This document shows positions 43,922 to 53,002 of a stretch of DNA of 64,000 bases, one piece after another; the stretch's first letter is position 1, and each line of letters opens with the position of its first letter. The stretch is from CAXBID01 sp963815305. GTDB taxonomy: Bacteria; Bacteroidota; Bacteroidia; Flavobacteriales; Flavobacteriaceae. The notes below the pieces were generated by a model. It ran no database searches and was not told the origin of the DNA. It saw only the letters and a program-made list of their open reading frames with translations. The stretch spans positions 1,054,001 to 1,118,000 of the forward strand of contig CAWFFW010000001.1 in assembly GCA_963815305.1 (NCBI GenBank). Direction: 5' to 3'. A program made the translations under genes and the position numbers.

Positions 43922-44866
43922 TTACTTTTTTTCGTTTTGTTTTAATTTTTGAATTATTTCTGGAATTTTTCTGATATATGCCATTTCCTTAAATTTTTCT
44001 CTGGCTTCAACAGCAGGAGAACCAAAATAGGTTTTATTTTCATCGGTGGTATGACCTAAACCTGATTGTGCATAAAGTTCTGTTCCTTTAGCTATAGTAA
44101 TGCCGCTTTTAACACCAACTTGCCCCCAAATAGTTACATTATCTTCAACCACTACACAACCAGCAATACCAGTTTGAGAAGCAATTAAACACTTTTCACC
44201 TATAACAGTATCGTGCCCAATTTGAATTTGATTGTCTAATTTTGAACCTCTACCAATTTTTGTATCGGCAGTTACACCTCTATCTATAGTGCAAGCTGCG
44301 CCAATATCAACATAATCTTCAATTATTACGCGTCCACCAGATTTTAATCTATCATAACCTTCAGGTCTTTTCTTGTAATAAAAAGCATTAGCTCCCAAAA
44401 CGGTTCCAGCATGAATAGTAACATGATCGCCAATTATGGCATCATCATAAATACTCACATTAGAGTGAATTATACAATTATCGCCAATTACCACATAATG
44501 ACCAATAAAACAATTAGGCTGTATTATAGTGTTTTTACCAATTTTAGCTGAAGCTGAAATAGAATTACTTGAAGCTTGAAAAGGTTTAAAATGATTCGTT
44601 AATTTGTTGAAATCTCTAAAAGGATCATCACTAATAAGCAACGCTTTTCCTTCAGGACATTCTACTTGTTTATTAATTAAAATGATGGTTGCTGCAGAGT
44701 TTAAAGCTTTATCATAATACTTAGGATGATCAACAAAGACAATATCTCCTGATTCTACCACATGAATTTCATTCATGCCTAAAACAGGAAATTTTTCATC
44801 ACCAATAAAATCACAATCAATAAGTTGAGATATTTTTTTTAGCGTATATGTTTCAGGAAACTTCAT
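43922..44866 (-). CDS. LpxD-like acyltransferase paralogue (left-handed beta-helix)
   Basis: A 314-residue protein: an N-terminal UDP-GlcNAc-type domain (KKISQLIDCDFIGDEKFPVL, SGDIVFVDHPKYY) and hexapeptide repeats from about 105 (SASAKIGKNTIIQPNCFIGH, TVLGANAFYYKKRPEGYDR, GRGSKLDNQIQIGHDTVIGE). The His in QIQIGHDTVIG corresponds to the LpxD catalytic His. A full LpxD domain also begins the fused protein at 46318-48738, so this is the second. It directly abuts efp (the stop of one and start of the other are consecutive). The acyl or sugar acceptor may differ from LpxD; that is unresolved. Confidence 0.85.
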   Translation of the reverse strand: MKFPETYTLKKISQLIDCDFIGDEKFPVLGMNEIHVVESGDIVFVDHPKYYDKALNSAATIILINKQVECPEGKALLISDDPFRDFNKLTNHFKPFQASSNSISASAKIGKNTIIQPNCFIGHYVVIGDNCIIHSNVSIYDDAIIGDHVTIHAGTVLGANAFYYKKRPEGYDRLKSGGRVIIEDYVDIGAACTIDRGVTADTKIGRGSKLDNQIQIGHDTVIGEKCLIASQTGIAGCVVVEDNVTIWGQVGVKSGITIAKGTELYAQSGLGHTTDENKTYFGSPAVEAREKFKEMAYIRKIPEIIQKLKQNEKK

Positions 44867-45433
44867 TTACTCCTTAACACGCTCTTTATAAGTTCCCTTA
44901 TCTGTCTCAATTTTAATCTTATCACCTTCATTTATAAACAAAGGCACGTTAACCTCAGCTCCAGTTTCTACAGTTGCAGGCTTAGTAGCATTGGTTGCTG
45001 TGTTTCCTTTAACTCCTGGCTCTGTCGCAGTTACTTCTAAAATTACTGTTGCAGGCATATCAACAGAAAGTGGCATATTATCTTCTGTGTTAATTTGTAT
45101 TGTTACGACCTCACCTTCTTTCATTAAACTTGAATTATCTAAAGCGGCTTCCAATAAACGAATTTGAGTGTAATCTGCTTCATTCATAAAATGATAAAAT
45201 TCACCATCATTATACAAGTACTGAAATTTATGAGTTTCAACACGTACATCTTCTAGTTTATGTCCGGCTGAAAATGTGTTATCTAACACTTTACCGTTGG
45301 TAACACTTTTCATTTTAGTTCTTACAAATGCGGGTCCTTTTCCTGGTTTTACATGTAAAAATTCAATTATTTTATAAATATCATTGTTGTAACGAATACA
45401 TAATCCGTTTCTAATATCACTTGTAGTTGCCAT
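44867..45433 (-). CDS. efp: Elongation factor P
   Basis: A 188-residue three-domain protein: the KOW-like domain I with the loop HVKPGKGPAFVRTKMKSVTN, whose Lys32 is the site modified in many bacteria, domain II (FMNEADYTQIRL) and the C-terminal domain (EPGVKGNTATNATKPATVET, GAEVNVPLFINEGDKIKIET). It rescues ribosomes at polyproline. It overlaps no gene and abuts the lpxD paralogue with no gap; lpxA ends 4 bases upstream. Confidence 0.97.
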   Translation of the reverse strand: MATTSDIRNGLCIRYNNDIYKIIEFLHVKPGKGPAFVRTKMKSVTNGKVLDNTFSAGHKLEDVRVETHKFQYLYNDGEFYHFMNEADYTQIRLLEAALDNSSLMKEGEVVTIQINTEDNMPLSVDMPATVILEVTATEPGVKGNTATNATKPATVETGAEVNVPLFINEGDKIKIETDKGTYKERVKE

Positions 45434-45437
45434 ATGA

Positions 45438-46223
45438 TTAATTTGATTTAAAATATCCTTTCATTATACCTCTGTGCGAATTCTTTATAAATTGAAGAAT
45501 TTCATCACGCTCTGGAGTTGCTTCCATTTCAGCTTCAATAATTTCTGATGCTTGAGTGTTATTGTAATTTTTCTGATAAAGTATTCTGAAAATATTTTGT
45601 ATTTCTCTTATTTTTTCAGTCGTATAACCACTTCGTCTTAATCCCACTGAATTGATACCAACATAAGATAAGGGTTCTCTTGCTGCTTTTACGTAGGGAG
45701 GAACATCTTTTCTAACCAACGACCCACCTGTTACAAATGCATGGTTTCCAACTGAGACAAATTGATGAACCGCTGTCATACCTGCTAAAACCACATAATC
45801 GCCTATAGTGATATGTCCAGCAAGCGTGCTATTATTAGAAAAAATACAATTATTACCCACGATACAATCGTGTGCAATATGACAGTAAGCCATAATTAGG
45901 CAATTATTACCAATAACAGTTTTCATTCTATCTGCAGTGCCTCTATTGATAGTAACACATTCACGAATAGTAACATTATCGCCAATTTCTGCTGTGGTAT
46001 CCTCATCATTATACTTTAAATCCTGTGGAACTGCAGAAATAACAGATCCGGGGAAAATATTACAGTTTTTACCAATACGAGCGCCTTCCATAATGGTGAC
46101 ATTACTTCCTATCCATGTGCCTTCGCCTATTTTAACATTATTGTGTATGGTTGTAAAAGGCTCAATAACCACGTTTTTCGCGATTTTGGCACCAGGATGA
46201 ACATATGCTAGTGGTTGATTCAT
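45438..46223 (-). CDS. lpxA: UDP-N-acetylglucosamine acyltransferase
   Basis: A 261-residue left-handed beta-helix (VHPGAKIAKNVVIEPFTTIH, WIGSNVTIMEGARIGKNCNI, VTINRGTADRMKTVIGNNCL) with the catalytic His in IMAYCHIAHDCIVG and an all-alpha C-terminal part (SYVGINSVGLRRSGYTTEKI). It is the first step of lipid A synthesis. It is 94 bases after the lpxD-lpxC-fabZ gene and 4 bases before efp. Confidence 0.96.
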   Translation of the reverse strand: MNQPLAYVHPGAKIAKNVVIEPFTTIHNNVKIGEGTWIGSNVTIMEGARIGKNCNIFPGSVISAVPQDLKYNDEDTTAEIGDNVTIRECVTINRGTADRMKTVIGNNCLIMAYCHIAHDCIVGNNCIFSNNSTLAGHITIGDYVVLAGMTAVHQFVSVGNHAFVTGGSLVRKDVPPYVKAAREPLSYVGINSVGLRRSGYTTEKIREIQNIFRILYQKNYNNTQASEIIEAEMEATPERDEILQFIKNSHRGIMKGYFKSN

Positions 46224-46317
46224 TTTTCTGTTTTAATTTTTATAAAGCGTTAAAAATCTATTGGCAATTTAATATTATCGTTTCAAATAAAAACCATAAT
46301 TATTGCTCAATTCATTT

Positions 46318-48738
46318 TTATTTAACTTTAGATATTTGAGCCATTAATTCTGCTTCTGCACAAAGCTTTCCATTGGCATAAGCATAACCTTGCATATGGC
46401 AAATCCCTCGTCGGATAGGCGTTATTAATGAACATTTAAATATTAAAGTATCCCCAGGAGATACTTTTTGTTTGAATTTAACATTATCCATTTTCATGAA
46501 AAATGTTAAATAATTTTCAGGATCTGGAACTGTATTTAAAACTAAAACACCGCCTGTCTGTGCCATAGCCTCCACAATTAAAACGCCAGGCATTACTGGA
46601 GCTCCTGGAAAATGACCTTTGAAGAATTCTTCATTCATAGTCACATTTTTCATTGCAATTACATGGCTGTCGGAAAGTTCGAATACTTTATCAATTAATA
46701 AAAAAGGTTGTCTGTGCGGAAGCATTGCCATAATTTGAGTAACATCCATTAATGGCGGTTGATTCAAATCTATATTGGGTACATTATTTCGTCTTTCGTT
46801 TTTTATTAGTTTGGATAATTTTTTAGCAAACTGGGTGTTCACAAAATGTCCTGGTTTATTTGCTATAACTTTTCCACGAATGCGGGTTCCTACTAAAGCT
46901 AAATCGCCCAAAACATCTAATAATTTATGACGTGCAGCTTCGTTGGGATGATGTAATGTTAAATTATCTAAAATACCGTTTGGTTTTACAGTAATATTAT
47001 CTTTATTAAATGCTATTCTTAATTTTTCCATTGTTTTTGGAGACAATGCTTTATCTACATAAACAATAGCATTATTTAAATCACCTCCTTTAATTAAGCC
47101 ATGCTCTAAAAGCATTTCAATTTCATGTAAAAAACTAAATGTTCGGGAATTTGCAATATCTTTTTTGAAATCGGAAATTTGATTTAAAGTGGCATTTTGT
47201 GTTCCTAAAACTTTCGTACCAAAATCTACCATGGTGGTGATTTGGTATTCTTTTGATGGCATCACTAAAATTTCACTACCCGATTCTTCGTCTGTATAAG
47301 ATACAATATCGGTTATAACAAATTCTTCTCTAAAAGCATCTAATTCAACAATGCCAGCTTTTTCTATAGCTTCAACAAAAAATTTCGAAGACCCATCCAT
47401 TATAGGTGGCTCAGATTCATTTAATTCGATAATAGCATTATCTATGTCTAATCCAACAAGCGCTGCTAAAACATGTTCTGAAGTTTGAATAATTACGCCG
47501 TTTTTTTCCAAACAAGTACCTCTTTGAGTATTTGTTACATAATTGGCGTCTGCTTCAATAACCGGTTCTCCTTCCAAATCTACACGCTTAAAATTCAAAC
47601 CAGAATTCGCAGTAGATGGTTTAAAAGTTAACGTTACGTTTTTTCCAGTATGCAGCCCAACACCAGTTAACGTTACTTCTTTCTGGATGGTTTTTTGTTT
47701 TATTTCAGTATTAACTATTCCCATTCCTTTTTTTTCTATATCGTTAATATCTTTTACAATCTTAGGCAGATTTTTAAAATGAACATAAGATTTATTATAA
47801 TCACTTAAGGATAATGCAGGCGATCCTTGAAGTACTTCATTATCTTTCACGTTTCTTGCTATTCCAGATTGTGCTTGAATTTTCACATTATTACCTATAG
47901 TAATATGTCCAGCTATACCAACCTGACCTCCTATTTGGCAATTTTCACCAACTTTTGAAGATCCTGCAATCCCAGACTGGGCAGCAATTACTGTGTTTTT
48001 ACCAATTTCAACATTGTGACCAACTTGTATTTGATTATCAAGTTTAACGCCTTGTCTTATTATTGTTGACCCCATAGTGGCTCTATCAATTGTAGTAGCT
48101 GCTCCAATATCAACATGATCTTCAATAATAACATTTCCTGTTTGAGGAATTTTATTATAACCTCCGTTTTCGTTTGGTGCAAAACCAAAACCATCAGCTC
48201 CTATTATAGCCCCAGAATTTATAATGCAATTTTTACCAACGATAGTTTCTGAATAAATCTTAGATCCAGCGTATAATATTGAATTATCACCAATGGTGAC
48301 ATTATCGCCTATAAAAGTGTTCGGGAAAATTTTAACATTATCACCTAATATAACATTCTCGCCAATATAAGAAAAGGCAGCTATGTATACATTTTCTCCA
48401 TATTTTGAAGATTCTGATATGTACGAGGGCTGCTCAATACCACTTTTATTAAATTTAACTAAATTATAATATTCAAGTAATTTTGAAAATGCTATATAAG
48501 CATCGTTAACTTTAATAATGGTTGTTTCTAAATAGTTTTCAGGTTCAAACGTTTTATTTACAATCGTTATTGACGCTTTTGTTTTATATATATAAGGGGT
48601 GTATTTAGGATTAGCAAGAAATGTTATTGATCCTTCTTCACCCTCTTCAATCTTAGATAGCTTAGAAACTTCAATTTCAGAGTTCCCCACAACATCTCCT
48701 TCTAAAATATCTGCTATTTGTTGTGCTGTGAATTTCAA
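46318..48738 (-). CDS. In-frame fusion LpxD-LpxC-FabZ
   Basis: An 806-residue frame with three enzymes. LpxD (1 to about 338): hexapeptide helix with QIQVGHNVEIGKNTVIAAQS. LpxC deacetylase (about 339-650): TGVGLHTGKNVTLTF, zinc ligands in SEHVLAALVGL and HHPNEAARHKLLDVLGDLAL. FabZ dehydratase (about 655-806): LPHRQPFLLIDKVFE, GHFPGAPVMPGVLIVEAMAQ with the catalytic His and Glu. The LpxC-FabZ fusion is normal in this phylum; LpxD fused in front is not. The junction is an A8 run (47728-47735) followed by GGA and ATG (47722-47724), so the ATG of an ordinary lpxC start lies in frame. One A more would end LpxD at AGT-TAA just beyond. Confidence 0.9.
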   Translation of the reverse strand: MKFTAQQIADILEGDVVGNSEIEVSKLSKIEEGEEGSITFLANPKYTPYIYKTKASITIVNKTFEPENYLETTIIKVNDAYIAFSKLLEYYNLVKFNKSGIEQPSYISESSKYGENVYIAAFSYIGENVILGDNVKIFPNTFIGDNVTIGDNSILYAGSKIYSETIVGKNCIINSGAIIGADGFGFAPNENGGYNKIPQTGNVIIEDHVDIGAATTIDRATMGSTIIRQGVKLDNQIQVGHNVEIGKNTVIAAQSGIAGSSKVGENCQIGGQVGIAGHITIGNNVKIQAQSGIARNVKDNEVLQGSPALSLSDYNKSYVHFKNLPKIVKDINDIEKKGMGIVNTEIKQKTIQKEVTLTGVGLHTGKNVTLTFKPSTANSGLNFKRVDLEGEPVIEADANYVTNTQRGTCLEKNGVIIQTSEHVLAALVGLDIDNAIIELNESEPPIMDGSSKFFVEAIEKAGIVELDAFREEFVITDIVSYTDEESGSEILVMPSKEYQITTMVDFGTKVLGTQNATLNQISDFKKDIANSRTFSFLHEIEMLLEHGLIKGGDLNNAIVYVDKALSPKTMEKLRIAFNKDNITVKPNGILDNLTLHHPNEAARHKLLDVLGDLALVGTRIRGKVIANKPGHFVNTQFAKKLSKLIKNERRNNVPNIDLNQPPLMDVTQIMAMLPHRQPFLLIDKVFELSDSHVIAMKNVTMNEEFFKGHFPGAPVMPGVLIVEAMAQTGGVLVLNTVPDPENYLTFFMKMDNVKFKQKVSPGDTLIFKCSLITPIRRGICHMQGYAYANGKLCAEAELMAQISKVK

Positions 48739-48790
48739 ACTTAATGATTGATTGTGTTAACTTGGTTTTGGCAAAAATAGGAAAAATGTA

Positions 48791-50011
48791 CTAAACTTTT
48801 TGTTTGGGGTAACATATATAATATTTAGTCACTGCTTTTGATAATGCTTTAAGATTTAATTGATCGGATGCTTTAACAATATCTTCAATTTTTCCTGACT
48901 TATGCAAAATATTGATACTTTGTTTCTTTAAATTATAGGCCTGATTTGAAATACTTCCTGTAAAAACAAAATACTCAGCTTCTTCTCTTGTTATTTTATG
49001 TGTATTAACTAGAGTAGTAATATGCGCCTCTAAACTTTGTTTTTTTATGGGTTTATTTTTAACCTTAATTTTTAATAGATTTCTATTAATTATCATTTCA
49101 CATAAATTACTCAACACAAAATCTTGATGGTTTTGCCATTCTTTCATAGCTGAAATAATATCATAATCATCTAACGCTGAAAATACATCAAGCGTATCAT
49201 CGTTGAAATTATTTATTGAAATTTCATGATTTAAAAAATATTGAAGGGCTTTACTAGCATTAAGTTTTTCGCCATTTAAAGTTAATTCTTTAGCACGTTT
49301 TAAAACTCTAATTAACAACTGTTCTGCAACTAAACCTGTTTTATGCAAATAAACTTGCCAATACATAAGGCGCCTTGCAATTATAAATTTTTCAACGCTA
49401 TAAATCCCTTTTTCCTCAACCACCAATTCGTCATCAACAACATTTAGCATGGTAATTAAACGTTCACTATTTATATTGCCTTCAGCTACTCCCGTATAAA
49501 AACTATCTCGCTTCAAATAATCCGCTCTATCCATATCTAATTGACCAGATATTAGCTGGCACATGAACTTTCTGTGATAATCACCTTTGAAAATTTGAAT
49601 AGCAAGCGTTAAACTTCCGTTAAATTCATCATTCAATCGCTCCATAAAATGGAGTGAAATTTGCTCGTGAGACACGTTATTTACTATACTATGTTCCATG
49701 GCATGAGAGAAAGGACCATGCCCAATATCGTGTAACAAAATAGTGGTATAAAGCGCATTTTCTTCTTCATTAGAAATTATAACACCCTTAAAGCGAAGTA
49801 CATTAACCACTTGCTGCATTAAATGGACACAACCAATGGCGTGATGAAAACGGGTGTGGTGTGCGCCAGGATAAACCAAATAAGACATTCCCATTTGAGT
49901 AATTCGGCGTAACCTTTGAAAATACCTATGCTGTATTAAATCGAAAATTTGAGAATTTGGAATCGTAATAAATCCGTAAATTGGGTCGTTTAATATTTTA
50001 AGTTTGTTCAA
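48791..50011 (-). CDS. HD-domain phosphohydrolase (dGTPase-like)
   Basis: I place the start at the TTG at 50009-50011 (406 residues, beginning at codon 33 of the longer open frame, NKLKILNDPIYGFI). The upstream codons cover a -7 box. The HD motif is complete: HHTRFHHAIGCVHLMQQV, then ILLHDIGHGPFSHAMEHS and later QLDMDRADYLKRDSFYTG, as in the COG1078 group of HD proteins. Substrate is unknown, though a nucleotide triphosphate is plausible. It is the first gene of the envelope operon, 52 bases before the lpxD-lpxC-fabZ fusion. It is divergent from porX, and the upstream ends are only 100 bases apart. Confidence 0.88.
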   Translation of the reverse strand: MNKLKILNDPIYGFITIPNSQIFDLIQHRYFQRLRRITQMGMSYLVYPGAHHTRFHHAIGCVHLMQQVVNVLRFKGVIISNEEENALYTTILLHDIGHGPFSHAMEHSIVNNVSHEQISLHFMERLNDEFNGSLTLAIQIFKGDYHRKFMCQLISGQLDMDRADYLKRDSFYTGVAEGNINSERLITMLNVVDDELVVEEKGIYSVEKFIIARRLMYWQVYLHKTGLVAEQLLIRVLKRAKELTLNGEKLNASKALQYFLNHEISINNFNDDTLDVFSALDDYDIISAMKEWQNHQDFVLSNLCEMIINRNLLKIKVKNKPIKKQSLEAHITTLVNTHKITREEAEYFVFTGSISNQAYNLKKQSINILHKSGKIEDIVKASDQLNLKALSKAVTKYYICYPKQKV

Positions 50012-50037
50012 ACGTGATAGCTTATAGTTATGGATTA

Positions 50038-50045
50038 CAAATATA
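50038..50045 (-). promoter_or_regulatory. -7 box TATATTTG in front of the HD gene
   Basis: TATATTTG on the minus strand matches TAnnTTTG and sits 27-34 bases before the TTG at 50011. It lies inside the longer open frame, so that frame's start at 50107 cannot be used from this promoter. Confidence 0.6.
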
Positions 50046-50111
50046 ATTATCTGAAGTTTAAAATATTGAATTATATACAGAATAGGAACTTTACATTTTA
50101 AATACATATAA

Positions 50112-51665
50112 ATGAATACAATAAAAATACTTTGGGTTGATGATGAAATTGATTTATTAAAACCTCACATTTTATTTCTTGAGAAGAGAAATTATAACGT
50201 TACTACTTGCAAAAGTGGGACAGAAGCTATTGATATATTAGAAGATGAGAAATTTGATATCGTATTTTTAGATGAAAATATGCCAGGATTAACGGGCCTT
50301 GAAACTTTAAATGAAATAAAAGAAAAAAACGACACACTTCCTGTGGTTATGATTACAAAAAGTGAGGAAGAGTATATTATGGAAGAAGCTATTGGGAACA
50401 AAATAGCCGACTATCTCATAAAACCCGTTAACCCAAACCAAATACTTTTAAGTTTAAAAAAGAATTTAGACCATTCTAGGTTAGTTTCAGAGAAAACAAC
50501 GTCAAATTACCAGCAGGAATTCAGAAAAATAGCTATGGATTTAGCAATGGTTAATAGTTATGAAGAATGGGTGAATCTATATCAAAAACTTATTTATTGG
50601 GAAATACAACTTGAAGATATTGAAGATGCTGGCATGTTTGAGATTTTAGAATCTCAAAAAAATGAAGCAAATAGTCAGTTTGGAAAATTTATTGATAAAA
50701 ACTATGCCCATTGGTTCAAACCTCACACCGAGGCTCCAGTAATGTCTCATACGCTTTTCAAAAACCTTATTGCTCCTGAATTGAGTAAAGAGCAACCCAC
50801 GTTATTAATAGTTATAGATAATTTACGATACGACCAATGGAAAGTCTTTGAACCTATTATTAACAATTATTATAAAAAAGAAAAAGAGGAAGCGTTTTAC
50901 AGTATTTTACCAACGGCTACACAATATGCTAGAAATGCTATTTTTTCAGGATTAATGCCAAGTGATATGGAAAAGCTTTTTCCTAAATACTGGAAAAATG
51001 ATACAGACGATGGAGGTAAAAATCTTTACGAAGCTGAATTTTTAGAATCTCAAATGAAACGTTTAAACCTAAATCATTTAGAACACGAATACTTTAAAAT
51101 AACCAACTTAAAATCTGGAAAAAAATTGGTTGAAAATTTTAATGCTTTAAAGAAAAATGATCTTAGTGTTATTGTTTACAATTTTGTAGATATGCTATCG
51201 CACTCAAAAACTGAAATGGAAGTTGTAAAAGAATTAGCTTCTAATAATAAAGCATACAGGTCTTTAGCCTTAAGTTGGTTTAAAAATTCGCCGCTTTTAG
51301 AAATGATTCAACTAGCACAAGTACTTGGTTTTAAACTTATCTTAACTACAGATCATGGTACTATAAATGTTAAAAATCCATCAAAAGTAATTGGTGATAA
51401 AGAAACTAGTTTAAATCTTCGATATAAAACAGGAAGAAGCTTAACTTATGATAATAAAGATGTACTTTTTGCTAAAAACCCAAATGATATACACTTGCCA
51501 TCAATAACGATGAGCAGCTCATATATTTTTGCAAAAAACGATTTGTTTTTTGCCTATCCAAACAATTACAACCACTATGTGAGCTACTACAGGAATACCT
51601 ACCAGCACGGTGGTGTATCACTTGAAGAAATGATTATACCTTTTGTCGTTTTTAATCCAAAATAA
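50112..51665 (+). CDS. porX: T9SS response regulator with PglZ domain
   Basis: A 517-residue two-domain protein. The receiver domain (1-125) has Asp10-Asp11, the phosphorylation site Asp54 in VFLDENMPGLTG, and MITKSE/DYLIKPVNP. After a helical linker comes a PglZ (alkaline phosphatase-like) domain from about 220: TLLIVIDNLRYDQWKVFEPI, PTATQYARNAIFSGLMPSDM, YNFVDMLSHSKTEM, ILTTDHGTINVKNPSKVIGD and YQHGGVSLEEMIIPFV. This architecture is that of PorX, which with PorY controls type IX secretion. Tail-bearing T9SS cargo is encoded elsewhere in the window. It lies 95 bases before tsaE. Confidence 0.94.
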   Translation: MNTIKILWVDDEIDLLKPHILFLEKRNYNVTTCKSGTEAIDILEDEKFDIVFLDENMPGLTGLETLNEIKEKNDTLPVVMITKSEEEYIMEEAIGNKIADYLIKPVNPNQILLSLKKNLDHSRLVSEKTTSNYQQEFRKIAMDLAMVNSYEEWVNLYQKLIYWEIQLEDIEDAGMFEILESQKNEANSQFGKFIDKNYAHWFKPHTEAPVMSHTLFKNLIAPELSKEQPTLLIVIDNLRYDQWKVFEPIINNYYKKEKEEAFYSILPTATQYARNAIFSGLMPSDMEKLFPKYWKNDTDDGGKNLYEAEFLESQMKRLNLNHLEHEYFKITNLKSGKKLVENFNALKKNDLSVIVYNFVDMLSHSKTEMEVVKELASNNKAYRSLALSWFKNSPLLEMIQLAQVLGFKLILTTDHGTINVKNPSKVIGDKETSLNLRYKTGRSLTYDNKDVLFAKNPNDIHLPSITMSSSYIFAKNDLFFAYPNNYNHYVSYYRNTYQHGGVSLEEMIIPFVVFNPK

Positions 51666-51764
51666 TTCGAAATAATCCTTAAAAAGCATAAAACATCGAC
51701 GAAATACATATTTTTCTAGGATTTTCAATTTTATTTTTTTATAATTGCATATAAATTATAATGA

Positions 51765-52190
51765 TTGAAAATTAACTATAGATTAAGTGAGGTTGAAAGT
51801 GTCGCTAAGCAAATAATTGAAAACTTAACGTCCAAGACAATTTTGTTTTATGGCGATATGGGAGTTGGTAAAACGACTTTAATTAAGGAAATTATAAAAG
51901 CCATAGGAAGTAAAGATGAGGTTACCAGTCCTACTTTTTCAATAGTAAATGAATACGAAATAAATGATGATAAAATTTTTCATTTTGATTTATATAGAAT
52001 AAAAGACATAGAAGAGGCTTACAATCTCGGAATTGAAGATTATTTAGATTCAAATCATTGGATTTTAATTGAATGGGCAGAAGTAATTGAACCTATTATA
52101 ACAGATAATTTTAACCAAATTGAGTTACAAATAGAGTCAGAAAACCAAAGAATTTTAAAATTAAATACGTTTAGAAGACCTAACAAATAA
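51765..52190 (+). CDS. tsaE: tRNA threonylcarbamoyladenosine synthesis ATPase
   Basis: A 141-residue P-loop protein. Walker A is FYGDMGVGKTTLIKEI (residues 28-43), followed by SPTFSIVNEYE and FHFDLYRIKDIEEAYNLGIE and WILIEWAEV. It starts at the TTG at 51765; the ATG at 51761 is out of frame and closes after 4 codons. TsaE works with TsaB and TsaD to make t6A on tRNA. Its place between porX and ald fits a frequent flavobacterial order. Confidence 0.93.
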   Translation: MKINYRLSEVESVAKQIIENLTSKTILFYGDMGVGKTTLIKEIIKAIGSKDEVTSPTFSIVNEYEINDDKIFHFDLYRIKDIEEAYNLGIEDYLDSNHWILIEWAEVIEPIITDNFNQIELQIESENQRILKLNTFRRPNK

Positions 52191-52327
52191 ATAGTATTAG
52201 CAAATAAATAATATATAATAGTTCCGAATTTTGAAGTTTTACGGGAAACCCGCAACGGTAATTTGAAAAAACACTGTTTTTAACATTTTTTTAACATTTA
52301 CTGTTTAATTTCAAAATAGTCTTTAGT

Positions 52328-52335
52328 TACATTTG
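52328..52335 (+). promoter_or_regulatory. -7 box TACATTTG in front of the small peptide gene
   Basis: TACATTTG fits TAnnTTTG and lies 31-38 bases upstream of the ATG at 52366. A clean -33 TTTG is not found. Confidence 0.5.
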
Positions 52336-52365
52336 GGATAATTAATTAATTAAATCCCTTATAAT

Positions 52366-52509
52366 ATGAAAACTAAAAAGTACTTAATTGCAATGGCAAT
52401 TTTTGGAGGTATGTTGTTTTTAGCTAGCGCTGCAAATACATACGAAGTTGAAGGACAACAAACAGCAAAAATCGACAAAAAGCCAATCAAAATCCCATGC
52501 AACGGATAG
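52366..52509 (+). CDS. Small exported peptide (47 residues)
   Basis: A short frame, missed by length cut-offs, begins MKTKKYLIAMAIFGGMLFLA and goes on SAANTYEVEGQQTAKIDKKP before ending IPCNG. The first 20 residues form a signal peptide with a likely cut after SAA; what remains is about 24 residues. A TACATTTG -7 box lies 31 bases upstream. The Lys-Lys start followed by a hydrophobic core looks like other small flavobacterial exported peptides I have seen before this type of membrane protein gene. Its last 62 bases overlap the next gene in another frame. Confidence 0.7.
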   Translation: MKTKKYLIAMAIFGGMLFLASAANTYEVEGQQTAKIDKKPIKIPCNG

Positions 52510-53002
52510 AAAAGTAAATAGATCTTTAATAGGAGGTAGTATAATTGCAACTATTATAGCAACTACTCCATATTTATTTTATTTATATGAAAGTGTTCCA
52601 GACTCACAAGTCTGGAACACTTTTTTATTTTCATACGATAGTATGAGTTGGGGGTCTGCAAATACCGCTATGTGGATACTAACGAGTAAGGCCATTCCAT
52701 TATTGTTAATCTTAATTTGGTTTTTTACTAACAAACATTGGTGGTACCACACCTTATTAGTTCCAATAGTTATGTATATCTATCAAATAATGGGATTTTT
52801 TAATGAAAACACGCAATTTATTGACGAATCTCAACTTATATACTTAATTCCAGTAATGGCCATTATTGTTCCAACAATTTATTTAATTAGAGCACGTATT
52901 TTTAATAGAATAAATGAAGCCAATAAATCTTTGGAAGAGTTAGAAGAAGAATTTAAAATTTCGCCTAAAAACTTTTGGGAAAAAGTAAAAGAATACTTTT
53001 AA
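52448..53002 (+). CDS. Integral membrane protein of unknown function
   Basis: A 184-residue protein starting with a TTG at 52448 inside the small peptide gene. The N-terminus is hydrophilic (MKDNKQQKSTKSQSKSHATD), which I regard as real because homologues I recall also carry ATDRKVNxSLI before the first helix. Four hydrophobic helices follow: IIATIIATTPYLFYLYES, AIPLLLILIWFFTN, LVPIVMYIYQIMGFF and LIYLIPVMAIIVPTIYLI. The C-terminus is acidic and charged (NKSLEELEEEFKISPKNFWE). It overlaps the 3' end of a convergent receptor gene by 4 bases. Function unknown. Confidence 0.75.
   Translation: MKDNKQQKSTKSQSKSHATDRKVNRSLIGGSIIATIIATTPYLFYLYESVPDSQVWNTFLFSYDSMSWGSANTAMWILTSKAIPLLLILIWFFTNKHWWYHTLLVPIVMYIYQIMGFFNENTQFIDESQLIYLIPVMAIIVPTIYLIRARIFNRINEANKSLEELEEEFKISPKNFWEKVKEYF

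Noticed and set aside
50012..50107. ATG start at 50107 for the HD protein
   Set aside because: The region carries a TATATTTG promoter box and homologous sequence starts at NKLKIL near 50011.
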